64,000 nt of DNA from the NCBI GenBank assembly GCA_038502055.1, contig JAXRKN010000037.1, forward strand, positions 4,464,001 to 4,528,000. The letters run 5' to 3'. Made by a program: the position numbers and the translations under genes. Under the pieces are notes generated by a model. It made no database searches, was not told the DNA's origin, and saw only the letters and a program-made list of their open reading frames with translations. The stretch is from Tanytarsus gracilentus (taxonomy: Eukaryota; Arthropoda; Insecta; Diptera; Chironomidae). Positions 11,986-23,659 of the stretch are shown here, one piece after another; the stretch's first letter is position 1; the number at the start of each line of letters is the position of its first letter.

Positions 11986-14900
11986 ATCGGGAGAGAAAAA
12001 TATCCTCGTCCTTTGACTATTAAATCACGTCTGACGATCAGCACGTGAATATCCTCGACATTTATTAAAAAGCACTTCTGCAGAGGGTGCGAGTAACATG
12101 TGGATGAACATGGCAGCAAGTGCATAAAATCTCACGCAGAATTCCTTTGAAAAAATACTTTTTGGCTGCGAAAACTGTGACTAAATAATTAAACCATTAA
12201 TGGTGGTTGAAAGCATGGTGGTGTAAGTGAGGAAAATTTAAAGATCAATGGATGGATATATTTTTAAAAATTTATTTATAATTTTATTGACTGAATTTTA
12301 ATTACTAAATTAAATACAAATAATTTTAAAGTTTAAAACTTTTATAAATTTTGAGCATAAAAATTAATATTTTCAACCCTTGCAAAAAATTATTAGAAAA
12401 ATAATTTTAAAAATCTACAAAAATTTCTAAAAATAAAGTTTTCATCCCTTGTTCACTCAACTTCATCTCTAATAGCTTTCTCTAATATTGTAATTGCAAT
12501 GTTAATAAAATAAATAAACACCACCCCTTAAAAATGTACACACACATGACGAGTATACCACCATCATTTTTCATGGACCAAGTGAAGAACCTGTGCCTTG
12601 CCGAGCAACAGCATGCAACCCCTCTCTTTAAGCAAATTTCCCCTAAGCACTCGGCGATTTAAATGTCTAATCGGAATCGGTTTATAGCAAGTTGGCTTTT
12701 CAAATGGAATTTTAATGTATTTTGTTTGTCTGATTGGAATGCGATTGAAAGGGAGGATCTTATGAGGTTAAACTGCAAGAATCACGCATGTATTTGTGAA
12801 AGTTAAAAAGGAGGGTTGGATTTTGCATTTTGGTGATTTTTTTATAGCGGTGAAAAATGTTTTTTGATCTTTCAGTTCCGATATATTAGATACACATCTA
12901 TTTTGATTTTGTTTCGTGGAGGGAACTAAATTTTATACAGGATCGAAATACAATAGGAAAGTTGATTAAATAATATTCGGATGAAAAAATTAAGGCCCAT
13001 AAAAAATTTTTATTTTGGATGCAAAATTACAAATTTATTTTCTATAAAAAAACTGTGAAGAAATTTTTAAATATCCTTAAAAATATTTTGTAGCAAATTT
13101 GAAGAAACAAAAATAAATTTAAATGTCAATTCTTTTAATGCGGTGACATTTTCATCCCTCGCAACATTTCATATTTTCTACACCATTTCTGGCCCCGTTT
13201 TTACACGCAGAGTTGAGTGCATACACATGCGAGTGAGTGTATGTTTAATTGTGCAAACACAAAACACATGTTTTTCACGATCATTTTTCACAAAGTGCAT
13301 TTACCGCACAGCATGATTGAGATTTAATCTCACAAAGCTGATTATTGAATTAAAAGGCTTTTTTCTCCCTGCTCGATCGTCAACAAAAAGTGATGATTGT
13401 TTGGCATTAAATAATGAAATGGAAATTGATATTGAGAGATGGTACTTTTGAGATAACAGTTATGACAACAATATTCGTTTGATTAAAAAAACGTGTTCAT
13501 GCTCTGATGAACTCGGTGACATCAATTAAAAATATTTTATTGATTTATTCAACCGCAAAAATAATCCCTCTTTTCATTAACTAAAGAATATTATGCAATG
13601 CGACGCGTCAGCTGGACGACTTTCCATCATGAACACTTGCTACACTCACGCAATTTGCAAGGACGTACAAGAATAAAGCAGTTCACGACCTGCCTCAACC
13701 ATCGCACAGAAAAGCTAATTTTATATTCTTTTGTGGGACGAGCACACATTGCAGTTGCTGTAACGAATTGAGACCATCATATATGTGCACATTAAGTCAC
13801 TTCGAGAGAAAATCCACAAGCCGTGCAATTTTCAAACATTTAATCAATACGTCACGGTTCTGACGAATATATTCACGACCGACATGATGGCTCTAAAAAT
13901 GATTCAGATCACCGCAAAAAATAAAATAATATCCTCAAGTTGAAATGTGTTATTTTTCCGCGATTTAATTCCCTGTTATTTGTTTGGTTTTCCTCCATGT
14001 CAAATGTTATCTTTATCCAGTGCACTCCGTTCCAGTGGCTTGTGAATTTTATCACATGGCTGTTCCACTTGTTTTCACAATCTGGTTCCTTCTCTCGTAC
14101 TCTCTTGTATGAAAATGCATAATATTAAGCGAGACGAGATATTGTGAGGGGATTGAAATTATTCCCTGCATCTCTTTTAAATACTCAAAGAGTCCTCAAA
14201 GCGATTTAAAATTTTTTTGAATTAAAATTTTATTTTAATTTAATTTTTTTAGAGTATTTATTTTCAAAAATTCGCTTTTATTCTCTCAAAAATTCAACTC
14301 TGTAAAACTTTAAAATTAAATCCAAGTCTAATATTTTTCTAATACAGCGCCGACCATTCAATGAACCAGGACAACCGCACGAGAATAAAGCAGGTGTTAC
14401 CATAAAACTTTGTTTTAATTTGAAACGCACAATTTTGCACAGGATAAACCACAGTGCATAAATCAAGGGATGATGAAGGGGACAATTTAAAAAAAATTGT
14501 TGAGGATTCTTCACGCTTAATGCAGTATGAAGGAAAGGGATGTGAAGAGTTGTTTTTTAAATGAAATGATTTTTTAATTTCTACTTTTTTGATGTGTCTA
14601 TAAGGGGAGGGTTGCATGTCGATTGTTGGTTTTGTTGATTTAATTAATTAAATGATTACATCGAATTCAAAATTAAATTTTCATCTGCAATTTAATTTAT
14701 CTTACTTACGAACGATTTATTTGAACATGTTGACTGCTGGAATTATTTCATTAAAAGGCTGTAAGAAAAAATTATTGCGCAATGAATTTGTCTAAAGGAG
14801 GAAGAAGAAAGTTTCACAGATACTTTAACATGATTTGAACCACCAATTTTTGCAATTAATTTTAATTTTTTTATCAAAATTACACGTGAGAAAATTATCA

Positions 14901-15483
14901 AAGATTTAGGAAAAAAATATTTTAAGTTAGATTTAACGGTGTTTAATTATTATTATGCATGTAATTAATTAAGTTTTTCTGCACTTAACTCAGCAATTAA
15001 CTTTAAATTTTGTAAATTTAATATTTTCTTTAAAGTGATAAATTTTCTTTTCCTTTTTAAAATCGTTTCAATCATTTTTTATTGATCATTAAAATTAATT
15101 TATAAATTCAGTCTTTTGTTTGGTATTTTAAAATTTAAATGCCACAAATTAATATCAATTTAAATTATCATAAATAAGTTAAATCAAATCTCAATTTTTG
15201 AACAAGAAAAAAATTACAAGAAATTGCACAACCTTGAGTTGAAAAGTATAAAATTTCACGAGTCGACACGTGAAGAAGAAAAATACATAAATTTACGAAT
15301 AATTTTTAAAACCTTGTTGATTATCCGCAACAGTCCGAAAAAAAGACTTAATTAACAATAAGTAGCAATGAGTACAATTTTCACTTTATCATTTCAATCT
15401 TTTACACCCATTAATGAACTATATTTTGCCTCCCTCTTACTCAATAAATAAAAAAATTTTAAAACCCACACGTGGGTGTTGCC
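11986..15483. other. Gene-poor upstream region of the Prdm13-like gene
   Basis: About 3.5 kb of AT-rich DNA without a supported exon. Long flanking regions are common around developmental regulators, so enhancers are plausible, but nothing specific can be pointed to from one sequence. Confidence 0.4.
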
Positions 15484-15511
15484 GTGTAACCCACTTGTAA
15501 CAGATCAGTAT

Positions 15512-15664
15512 TGGCTTCCCCTTTTGGCTTCCCCTTCTGGCCTCCCCTTTTGGCTTCCCAAAATGGCTTCCCAAAAATGGCTTCCCAAAATGGCTTCCCA
15601 AAATGGCTTCGCAAAATGGCTTCGCAAAATGGCTTCCCAAAATTGCTTCCCAAATTGGCTTGCC
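15512..15664. repeat. 13-14 bp minisatellite (GGCTTCCCAAAAT)n
   Basis: Around eleven imperfect units; the first few carry CCCCTTTT in place of CCCAAAA. Open frames on both strands here are by-products of the repeat and not genes. Confidence 0.85.
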
Positions 15665-15667
15665 ACT

Positions 15668-15932
15668 GTGTTTCGACTGTGTTTCATTTTCTATTGTGTT
15701 TCATTTTCCACTGTGTTCCATTTTCCATTGTGTTTCATTTTCCATTGTGTTTCATTTTCCACTATGTTCCATTATCCATTGTGTTCCATTTTCCATTGTG
15801 TTCCATTTTCCATTGTGTTCCATTTTCCATTGTGTTTCATTTTCCATTGTGTTCCATTTTCCATTGCGTTCCGTTTTCAACCATGTTCCATTTTCCACTG
15901 TGTTTCATTTTCCACAGTGTTCCATTTTCAGA
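15668..15932. repeat. 17-bp minisatellite (ATTTTCCATTGTGTTCC)n
   Basis: About fifteen tandem 17-bp units with C/T and A/G variants. Because 17 is not a multiple of 3, the array reads open in all three frames and gives spurious ORFs of 135-165 codons rich in Phe, His and Cys. Confidence 0.9.
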
Positions 15933-15940
15933 TCCATGCC

Positions 15941-16315
15941 AATCGATTCCTGGTCCAATTACGAGTTCAATGAGGTACATGAAGCCATACTTCTAAAAAA
16001 TGGACATTAGTGGCATTCCTTGGACACTCCTGGCCGGCCGTGACGGTCATTCTTCAAAATCATCAATGCCAATCAATTCCTGATGCAATTACGAGTTCAA
16101 CGAGGTACATGAAGCCATACTTTTAAAAAATGGACATTAGGGGCACTACTGGCAGGCCGTGATGGACATTGGTGGCACTCTTGGATGGCCATGATAGACA
16201 TTCCTCAAATATCATCAATGCCTTTCGATTCCTGATACAAATACGAGTTCAACGACATACATGAAGCCATATAACAGGAAATTTGTATGAAAAATGGCAT
16301 TTAGGGCTGTCCATG
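15941..16315. repeat. 120-bp satellite, about three degenerate copies
   Basis: Units contain the core ATTCCTGATGCAATTACGAG followed by TTCAACGA, CATGAAGCCATA and ATGGACATTAG. Starts are spaced about 120 and then 150 bp apart, because the last spacing carries an extra GGACATT...GGCACTC segment. The reverse complement of the same unit forms the array at 43987-44740. Confidence 0.85.
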
Positions 16316-16520
16316 GCACGACCTGTGGTCATGACCCTCATAATTCCTAAAATGGCCGAATCTAAATTCATAGACCTACCATTTGGCGAAAACTAGAAGT
16401 CTCTAGCTATCTCAGGAGCCGAGATCTCGAAGGAACAGACGGACAGACAGACAGACGGACGGACGGACGGACGGACGGAAATAGGCGCATATAAGTGTTA
16501 CACCACTTCGTGGGTTACAC

Positions 16521-18739
16521 TAAAAAGGTCACGATTAGATAATTTTTTGCCCATTTGGCTCGATCGATATTATAAAATTCAATGCACTTTCTCTTATCTG
16601 CAAAGTCATTGAGGTAGATCAACCTTGCTGTCGATATAGGGTACAAACCAGCATAATTTCATTGACATGATCGGAGATTTGAAAATTTATAGTTTTTAAG
16701 ATCAAAATAAATTAGATAAATTTTTGGACATTTGTCGGAAATAAATTGATAAATATTTTGCAAACACCTTTCGCTTTGAAAATTTAAATAGCTGAAAAAC
16801 TACTTTTTTACTGAAAGTATTCTGATTCGTTCTTATGAAATTTAATTAAATTCAAACATTTTCAATTCCACTCCAATTTTAATTTAAAATAATTGATTCA
16901 TCCTCGATGTCTACGCAATCTGTTCGAAATTCCTCTTTCATGACTTTGAAATGCAATTTTTCACACGCAGATATTTTTGCATGCGACACAATTCATAAAG
17001 CATTGGACAAAAGTTCAACATTTTTTTCTCGCCATTCTCATCGGAAAACAATTACATTTTGACGTCTTTCATCACTTCTAAAAAAATCATGGAATTTCGA
17101 GTGAAATGATGCTGACAAGAAGAAACATTTTGCAATTTTTTTTTTATTTTTGAATGTTAATATAATCTTTTATTACTATGTGAGCCAATTGTCAAATGGG
17201 GAGTGAGTAAAAAATGCATAAATAGACAACAACGTCGAAAATTATGTGTAAGAGAAAAATGAAAGATTGCTCATAAATTTTTTCAGCCGATTGAGTTTGA
17301 GCTTTTTTGGGTTTGGTTTTTTTATATTTTGCGCAAATTCTTTTTATGACTTTTTTCTGCATTATGTTAATGAGGTTCATAATTTAGAGATGCATAAATT
17401 TATTGCGGTTGAGTGATGACACAAAAGAATTCAGTAGGGTGACAAACAATTTTATGAGTTACAATTCAATTTCAAATTCGTTGCGCAGGAAATTTTTTAA
17501 AAATTTACTTTTACATCATTTAGCACTTTAAAAATGAACCACAAGTAAATTTAATTTTTTTTTCATAACTTTTTGGCAGAGAAGAAGAACTTTTTTTGAT
17601 GGATGTTCGTTGCCGATTTATTTCAATCAAGCATGTTGCTGCACCTTACCTAAATAATAGTGAATTACAAATAAAACCACGAGAAATTTTTTTATGGTTC
17701 ACATTTCTTTTGACATAATTCGGTCATGGAGGCTTTCATTCATTAATTGATGCCTTGCTGCGTCTTACGTTGTACAGCGCGTGGTTTAATTTTTTTGAAT
17801 ATGTGAATTTCTGACACGAGTCAAATTATGCACCACAAATGACCGCTCATTTAAGTAACAAACAGACTGATTAAATTTATACATCACTTGATGCTTGGCA
17901 TGTCAAATTAATGAAGGACGATTTGTTGAATTTATTTAATCGCCATTTAAGGCTATTCGCTCTCACTTCTTCTAAGTCACATAAATTCAATTTATTCACT
18001 CGATTAATCACCCACTCTTCACTTGCGTGTAATTGCTGCAAATTATCACCTATTGATCTCATAAATGACATCATAAGCATCGCTAATATCGTCTATAAAG
18101 GTGTTTTATTGTACCAAATCAAGTGGCGGTGAATGCAGTTCAATGTCTACCAGACTTTATTCAGCCTTACTCTCCCTTTCTATCGCTCATATTTTTATTA
18201 TCTCTCGTCAACTTTTTTTTCTTCGCTCATACTTGAACAATGCAAGTTATAGTAATAGGAGAAAAATAAGAAGGAGAAGGTGGCAAGGCACAAAAAAATA
18301 GTTAGAAATGACGTTTTTGGCGAAATGAATTTTGTGAATTTTTACCGAAAATTTTTAAATTTATTTTTTTTAAAAATTTTATTTTAAAAAAATCCTTTTA
18401 GGTTAAGTTAAGTGTAGAAAACTTGCTATATTTAATTTGAATCCCAGATTGGATCTAAATTTTGAAAATTTTGATTCAATTTTACTGAAAACTCAAAAAT
18501 TTCTTTCAATGTTTAAAAATTTATAGTTTTCTTAAAAGTCTTTCAAAAATTTCAATTCAAATCATACTAAAAATTTCTGAGACTAAAAAATCCTCTAACA
18601 TATTATACAAGTCGATAACCCAGCAATAACGCAGGAGTCGCTGAGAGCATATTCACCAACAACAATAACTCATATTTCGGTACTCTCGCAAAATGCAGAG
18701 CAAGAGAGCGCGAGACGTACTTCAGTTATGCAGTTTTAG
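16521..18739. other. Gene-poor region upstream of the cuticle gene
   Basis: AT-rich with short, motif-less ORFs on both strands. No exon or RNA gene can be supported. Confidence 0.45.
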
Positions 18740-18777
18740 TATAAAAACGAGATGAATTGAATTAAGTTTCATCAGTT
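18740..18777 (+). promoter_or_regulatory. TATA box plus initiator of the cuticle protein gene
   Basis: TATAAAAA at 18740-18747 and initiator TCAGTT at 18772-18777 are at the canonical spacing. They predict a 5' UTR of about 100 nt ahead of the three-codon first exon. TATA-driven promoters are usual for insect cuticle genes. Confidence 0.7.
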
Positions 18778-18871
18778 CACCAACAGACATACAGTCATAC
18801 ATCCAACTTAAAGTTCATCGCATAAATTATTCAAAAAATCAATTGAAAAAATTCAAATAATTTTTGAAAAA

Positions 18872-19663
18872 ATGAAAATGGTGAGATAAAATGGAAAATT
18901 AAATAATTAATTAAAAAAATTACATTTAATTTTAGTTTATTGCTTTGTCAGTGCTTTTGGCTACCGCCTGTGCCAGTCCAATTCATAGTGATGATTATCA
19001 GCAATCCCATTATTCTACGACACCAATTCCAATCTTGAAGTTTGACTCGAAACAAAACCATGACGGTTCATATAACTATGCATATGAGACTGGCAATGGA
19101 ATTCAAGTCCAGGAGCAAGGATATGTCAAAAATGCTGGAGTTAAGGATGCCGAAATTCAAGTAGCTCAAGGATTCTACAGCTATGTTGGACCTGATGGTG
19201 AGAAATAAATTTTTAATTATTTTAATTCTTACTTACTCATTTAATTCCAGGACACCCCGTGTCATTCTCATACATTGCCGATGAAAATGGATTCCGTGTA
19301 AGTAAATTAAAAATAATACTAATTAACTTGCGAATCAATTACTTAGAAAGTTAATTACTTGAGACCCTAAAGCATCTTCACGTGATTCACAAAAGCGTGA
19401 AATTAAAAACCGGAAATGCTTTATTGTTCAATTAAAATTTAATAATTTCACATAATCTTTTTAATTCAATATGAATTAACATAAATTCACAGGTTGAGTC
19501 TGATGCACTTCCAACACCTCCCCCTCAACCAAAAGAGATTGCTGATGTTTGGGCAAAAATCAATGCTCAAGCACCACAAGTACCACAACAGCAATATTAC
19601 CAACAGCAAGACAATCATCTTCAACAACAGCAACAACAACAGTATTACTCAAAGAACTACTAA
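18872..19663 (+). CDS. RR-1 (Rebers-Riddiford) chitin-binding cuticle protein
   Basis: Exons 18872-18880, 18936-19197, 19251-19297 and 19493-19663 give 162 aa. The first exon encodes only Met-Lys-Met before an intron, a hallmark arrangement of insect cuticle protein genes. Residues 1-16 (MKMFIALSVLLATACA) are a signal peptide. The chitin-binding domain spans roughly 38-105: DGSYNYAYETGNGIQVQEQG, then GFYSYVGPDG, HPVSFSYIADENGF and VESDALPTPPPQP, fitting the RR-1 (soft cuticle) consensus. The C-terminus is a Gln/Tyr-rich tail. The secreted product binds chitin in flexible cuticle. A poly(A) signal AATAAA lies at 19753-19758. TATA/Inr promoter as listed separately. Confidence 0.93.
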
Positions 19664-20970
19664 GAGATTTTAATTTATTTTGGAATATTCTGTAAATACT
19701 CAAAAAGTTACAATGATTAGCGTTTTGTGATAAAAGAGCTAAGAGGCAAATTAATAAAATGAAATTTTTTAATTAAAATATTAAAGAATTTTGATTTTTC
19801 AACACGTGGAAGAAAATGTCACATTAAGATCTTGATTTTAAAATAATTGATTTGATATTTTGTTGCAAGCTTAAAATTTTAATGTTTAAGGTACTCATTC
19901 TTCAAAATGAAGTAAAATCTAAAAGATCAAATTAAATTTTAAATTAATCCTTAAGATTAAAACATTAACTGTCTTTAAAAAACATCAGATTTAAACTCCA
20001 GTAAAAGCATTAATTTTTAGCTTTTAAATCAAGCTTTCTAACTCCTTGAAAATCTGCAAAAAGCGAAACATCAAACTTTAAAATATTACTTGAAAAGTTT
20101 ATTCAAAAGCATTAAAAGCTCTTTAAAGCTCAATGACTTTAATGATTTCTAACAATTGTTTATATAAAAAAGGTTTCGCTCATAAAAATTCTATAAGGCA
20201 ATGATAATTTATCAAAATTAATCGCACTCTTCGCATCTAAAAAATTACCGAAAGTTCACACAAAGTTCAAAACGGTAATTCTCTTCTCATGCCATGTTGA
20301 CCCTCTTAAACATTTTTATTTAAACAATTTTTTATTATTTATTTCACCTTAACACTGGGAAAAACCAGTTGACATCATGAACTCAAGTAAATAAAGTTAT
20401 TGACATTAACACTAATTTACTGGAATTAATCAAGCAAAATAAATAAATATAATTTCCGTGACAATGAACTTTTTTTTGGTTTTTGTCTTCTCATTTTCGT
20501 TTGCATGAAATTTTGTCACATTTCACTTTCTTTCTTGAATTAATTAAAAATTTAGCGAGAGAATTTCTTTCACAGCGGGGTAAATGCGGAAACATCATAA
20601 AGCAAATTATTTGTCTCTTTCACTGTTGCGTCAGGAAGCTCTGAATATTTTTTTTGAGCAAGACATTTTTCGCAAACAGCGAGACAATGCTCTGCGACTG
20701 TCTATAAACTTTGCATCTCGATAAGACTCTTTGAGATGTTTTAATCTCATCTGTTCTCACGCCAATTTACAATTGCATTGCATTATTTTATGTGGATAAA
20801 TGTGCACGCGGTAATCTTCAAAAAGGGAAAGTCATTGTTGTTAGCTTTAGAAAATTATAATTTTTATTTTCATTTCTTACATATCCAATAATGTTGCATT
20901 CATGCATTGAAAAATGTGCATATTTTTTTGAACGAGACTTTTAAGCATAGAAATTGAAAATGCGTTGCTG
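19664..20970. other. Intergenic, downstream of the cuticle gene
   Basis: AT-rich; nothing beyond the cuticle gene 3' end is supported. Confidence 0.45.
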
Positions 20971-21606
20971 AAAACAATGAAAGCAATTCTTTGGCAATTG
21001 AATTAATTTAAGAATCGTGGAAGTATTATGGTAGAAAATGATCTGGTTATAGAAGAAGCGATGTTCAATATTTACCGCAAAAATTACCATATTTAGCGCC
21101 ATAGCATTCACCAGACAGTAGAGAAAAGTGAAGCTGAATGCAAATTACCATGGAAGGAAATTAGAACATAAAAAATTGATTGTTTTACAATTCATTGAGG
21201 CAAAATGAATGAATTTTTTATTGCTAAGTAGAAAAAAATTTCTAATAGGAAAACTTTCGCATTTTAGTCACTTAATATTGAAAGATGATGTAGGCGCCAA
21301 AAAAAATTTTAACATGCACTCGAATTATCACAAAACATAAATCTATAACTGACAACAGAAGCGCGACAGCATGTGAAAGCAATTTCTGAGGTTTTTCAAT
21401 CTTTTCGTGCATTTCATTAATGGAAAAATCTTCTCTCGCCATTGGACATCGTTTTAAAATAATTTCTTGACTATTTAATAAGCAAGCGAGAATAAAGTAA
21501 GTCAAATAAGATATGAGAGATCGCTCGGGTGAGGTCCGCGAGTGCTGTGAAAATTTCCACACTCAAAAATATCTCGGCAAAAGATGTCGAATTTTATGGT
21601 TATCTC
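20971..21606. repeat. 620-bp duplicated segment, copy A
   Basis: Nearly identical, in direct orientation, to 34067-34685. The match begins at AAAACAATGAAAGCAATT and ends at ATGGTTATCTC. Both copies keep a 96-codon ORF on the minus strand (21562-21272 here). Across that ORF I count three base differences, two of them amino-acid changing. No terminal inverted repeats or target duplication were seen. Confidence 0.9.
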
Positions 21607-23659
21607 GTTCAACTGTTTTTAACAGCATTTGGTGTGAATTGCTTCAGCACATGAAAGCGAAAATTTATTTAAATTAAGCGGAAAGGAATTTTCAGTATGA
21701 GCATTTTAAAAGACGAGAGTAAAAAATACTTTTTATCTTCCAATTTCTTCTTTTTTCCATTAAAAGTTATCTACCAAATTAATATTGGCAGAAGCATGAA
21801 TTAAAGAAAGTGAACGAAGAGACTAGTTTAAAAAAAGTAAATCAGTCGATCAGCAAGAAAAAAGAGTCAAAATAAATCAGCGAGATAACTCGCTCACTGT
21901 AATTAATCGTGACATAGCTTGATAAGCCGTTTAATTGAGTTGTTATGACTTTCTTGAATTTCAAAATCGCCACCAGCATTCCCAGTTACCTACAACTCGC
22001 AGCAACATCAAACTCAATATCTCGTGCCACCAAGCACCTCCCATAATCTCACTTTTTTCCTCATGCACACGATTACCATCGATGCTCGATGTTTTTCATC
22101 GTAAATCTAATTATGTCATTTTCATACGTGCACTTCAATGAACGATAGGCATTGGGATGACAAGTTAATGATAATGTTAAGACTAATGGTCACACATTAA
22201 TTATATCTTAAGGTTACAATTAACTTTGGTTGTTTGCATGTTGGGAAGTGTAAAAGGGAATTTTAATGCCTTTGTCATGCAAGCTCTAAAATGAGGTTAT
22301 AAATCTCATCATAAAATCTCCAAGATCATGAGAAAATTAAGGAATAAGAAGGAGATAATTACATTAAATTGACCAGCTAAACCCCAATATTGACCATGAG
22401 AAATTTCTTTTAATCTCGTGATCCAAAATCACCGCAAGTAAAAAGGAAGCGAATGAACTAAAAAAGTCAACGGCGTAACAAAAGAATTCACAAAAATCAA
22501 CACGTGACTGTGCAAATAATTTATCAGCAAAATGAATGCAAAACAATGGGCACGGACAGTAGCACAGCGGTATGTAAAGAACATTACTCACAATCTCATT
22601 TTATTATTCATGAATGAATAAAATTGGTGAAATGTGAAACTGGGTCTTACTCCGGCGATCGCCAGTGACGATTCATGAACAATTTTTTCAATTAAACTTT
22701 TATCAAACTCTTATTAATAAATCTAAATTTCATAAAGGCATTCTGACGAAATCATCACGGTGGTGTATGCATTGTTGATAAATTCCCAGCATATTTCGCC
22801 CGCTCTATTGTGAAAGTTAATTGACCCAGATTTAGTACTCACCTCAGCAGCGTCTAAGCATCAAATGGAGTCTCTGCATTTACATCTCCATTTGTTCTGT
22901 AATTTATGACGATGATGAAGAGTTATATGGAATTATTTAAATTTAGCTTTAAGGGCAAACATAACATAGGTCAGCATGCATTTCACTTTTTTCCCTTTCT
23001 TCAAGTCAACTGTCATAAAAAAATGAAACGTTCGTTCAGACTTCCTCGACTTTATGGTGTACGTATGTGAAGTGAAAAATAATAACGTAGAAAAATAATT
23101 GTAAAGAAGAAATTATCGAAACATTCAATCTTCAATTTTATTTTCTTCCATTCGAGTTTATAAGGAGAAAATAAATTCAGCAACGATACCACGCGAAGTC
23201 ATGATGGACTGCACCTTTTTGAATATTTTAATTTCTTCAGTTTTCTACTTTTCAGTGCATGGATATTATTCCTGGATTTATTTTCAAATGAAGTCAATTT
23301 TCTTGGAAGTAATTTCGTAAATGATTTTGACTTAAAACTTAGCTAATTGACCTCTTAATAAACTTTTGTTTTCGCACAGTCCATCGCAAATTATGATGTT
23401 GAGACATGATTTAACCTCAATTTAGAGGACAATTTCACTCTCACCTTGTACTTTATAAAAATCTTCATAAATCAGTTTCAATGGATTGCGGAAATTAATT
23501 AAGCACGATTGAGATCAGCAGCAAAGAAAGAACAAATAGTCCACTGATGATCGTGCTGAAAATTAAACAAAAAAAAGCAAAATTAAGCCAAATTACCGAA
23601 GATGCGACAGTCTGCGTAAAACCAAATGAAAGCTATTTAATTTGAGTCTGATGCTTTTA
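21607..23659. other. Intergenic, between the duplicated segment and the EFL1 3' end
   Basis: AT-rich, no supported exon; probably includes the EFL1 3' UTR at its right edge. Confidence 0.4.

Larger units (their letters stand above)
15484..16520. mobile_element. Non-autonomous TIR element built from tandem repeats
   Basis: An 11-bp terminal inverted repeat GTGTAACCCAC (15484-15494) is matched by GTGGGTTACAC (16510-16520). Inside, in order: a 13-14 bp minisatellite, a 17-bp minisatellite, about three copies of a 120-bp satellite unit, and an ACGG/ACAG microsatellite (about 16437-16480). There is no transposase-like ORF. Target-site duplication is not obvious, so the exact ends are uncertain. 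The structure resembles a miniature DNA transposon that carries satellites. Confidence 0.5.

Noticed and set aside
15437..16010. Several overlapping ORFs of 60-165 codons on both strands
   Set aside because: They arise from tandem repeats of 13-14 and 17 bp that are open in every frame; the peptides are pure repeat translations.
21272..21562. 96-codon minus-strand ORF (also at 34351-34641) as a protein gene
   Set aside because: Its presence twice is explained by the recent 620-bp duplication. Two of three substitutions change amino acids, so there is no sign of constraint.
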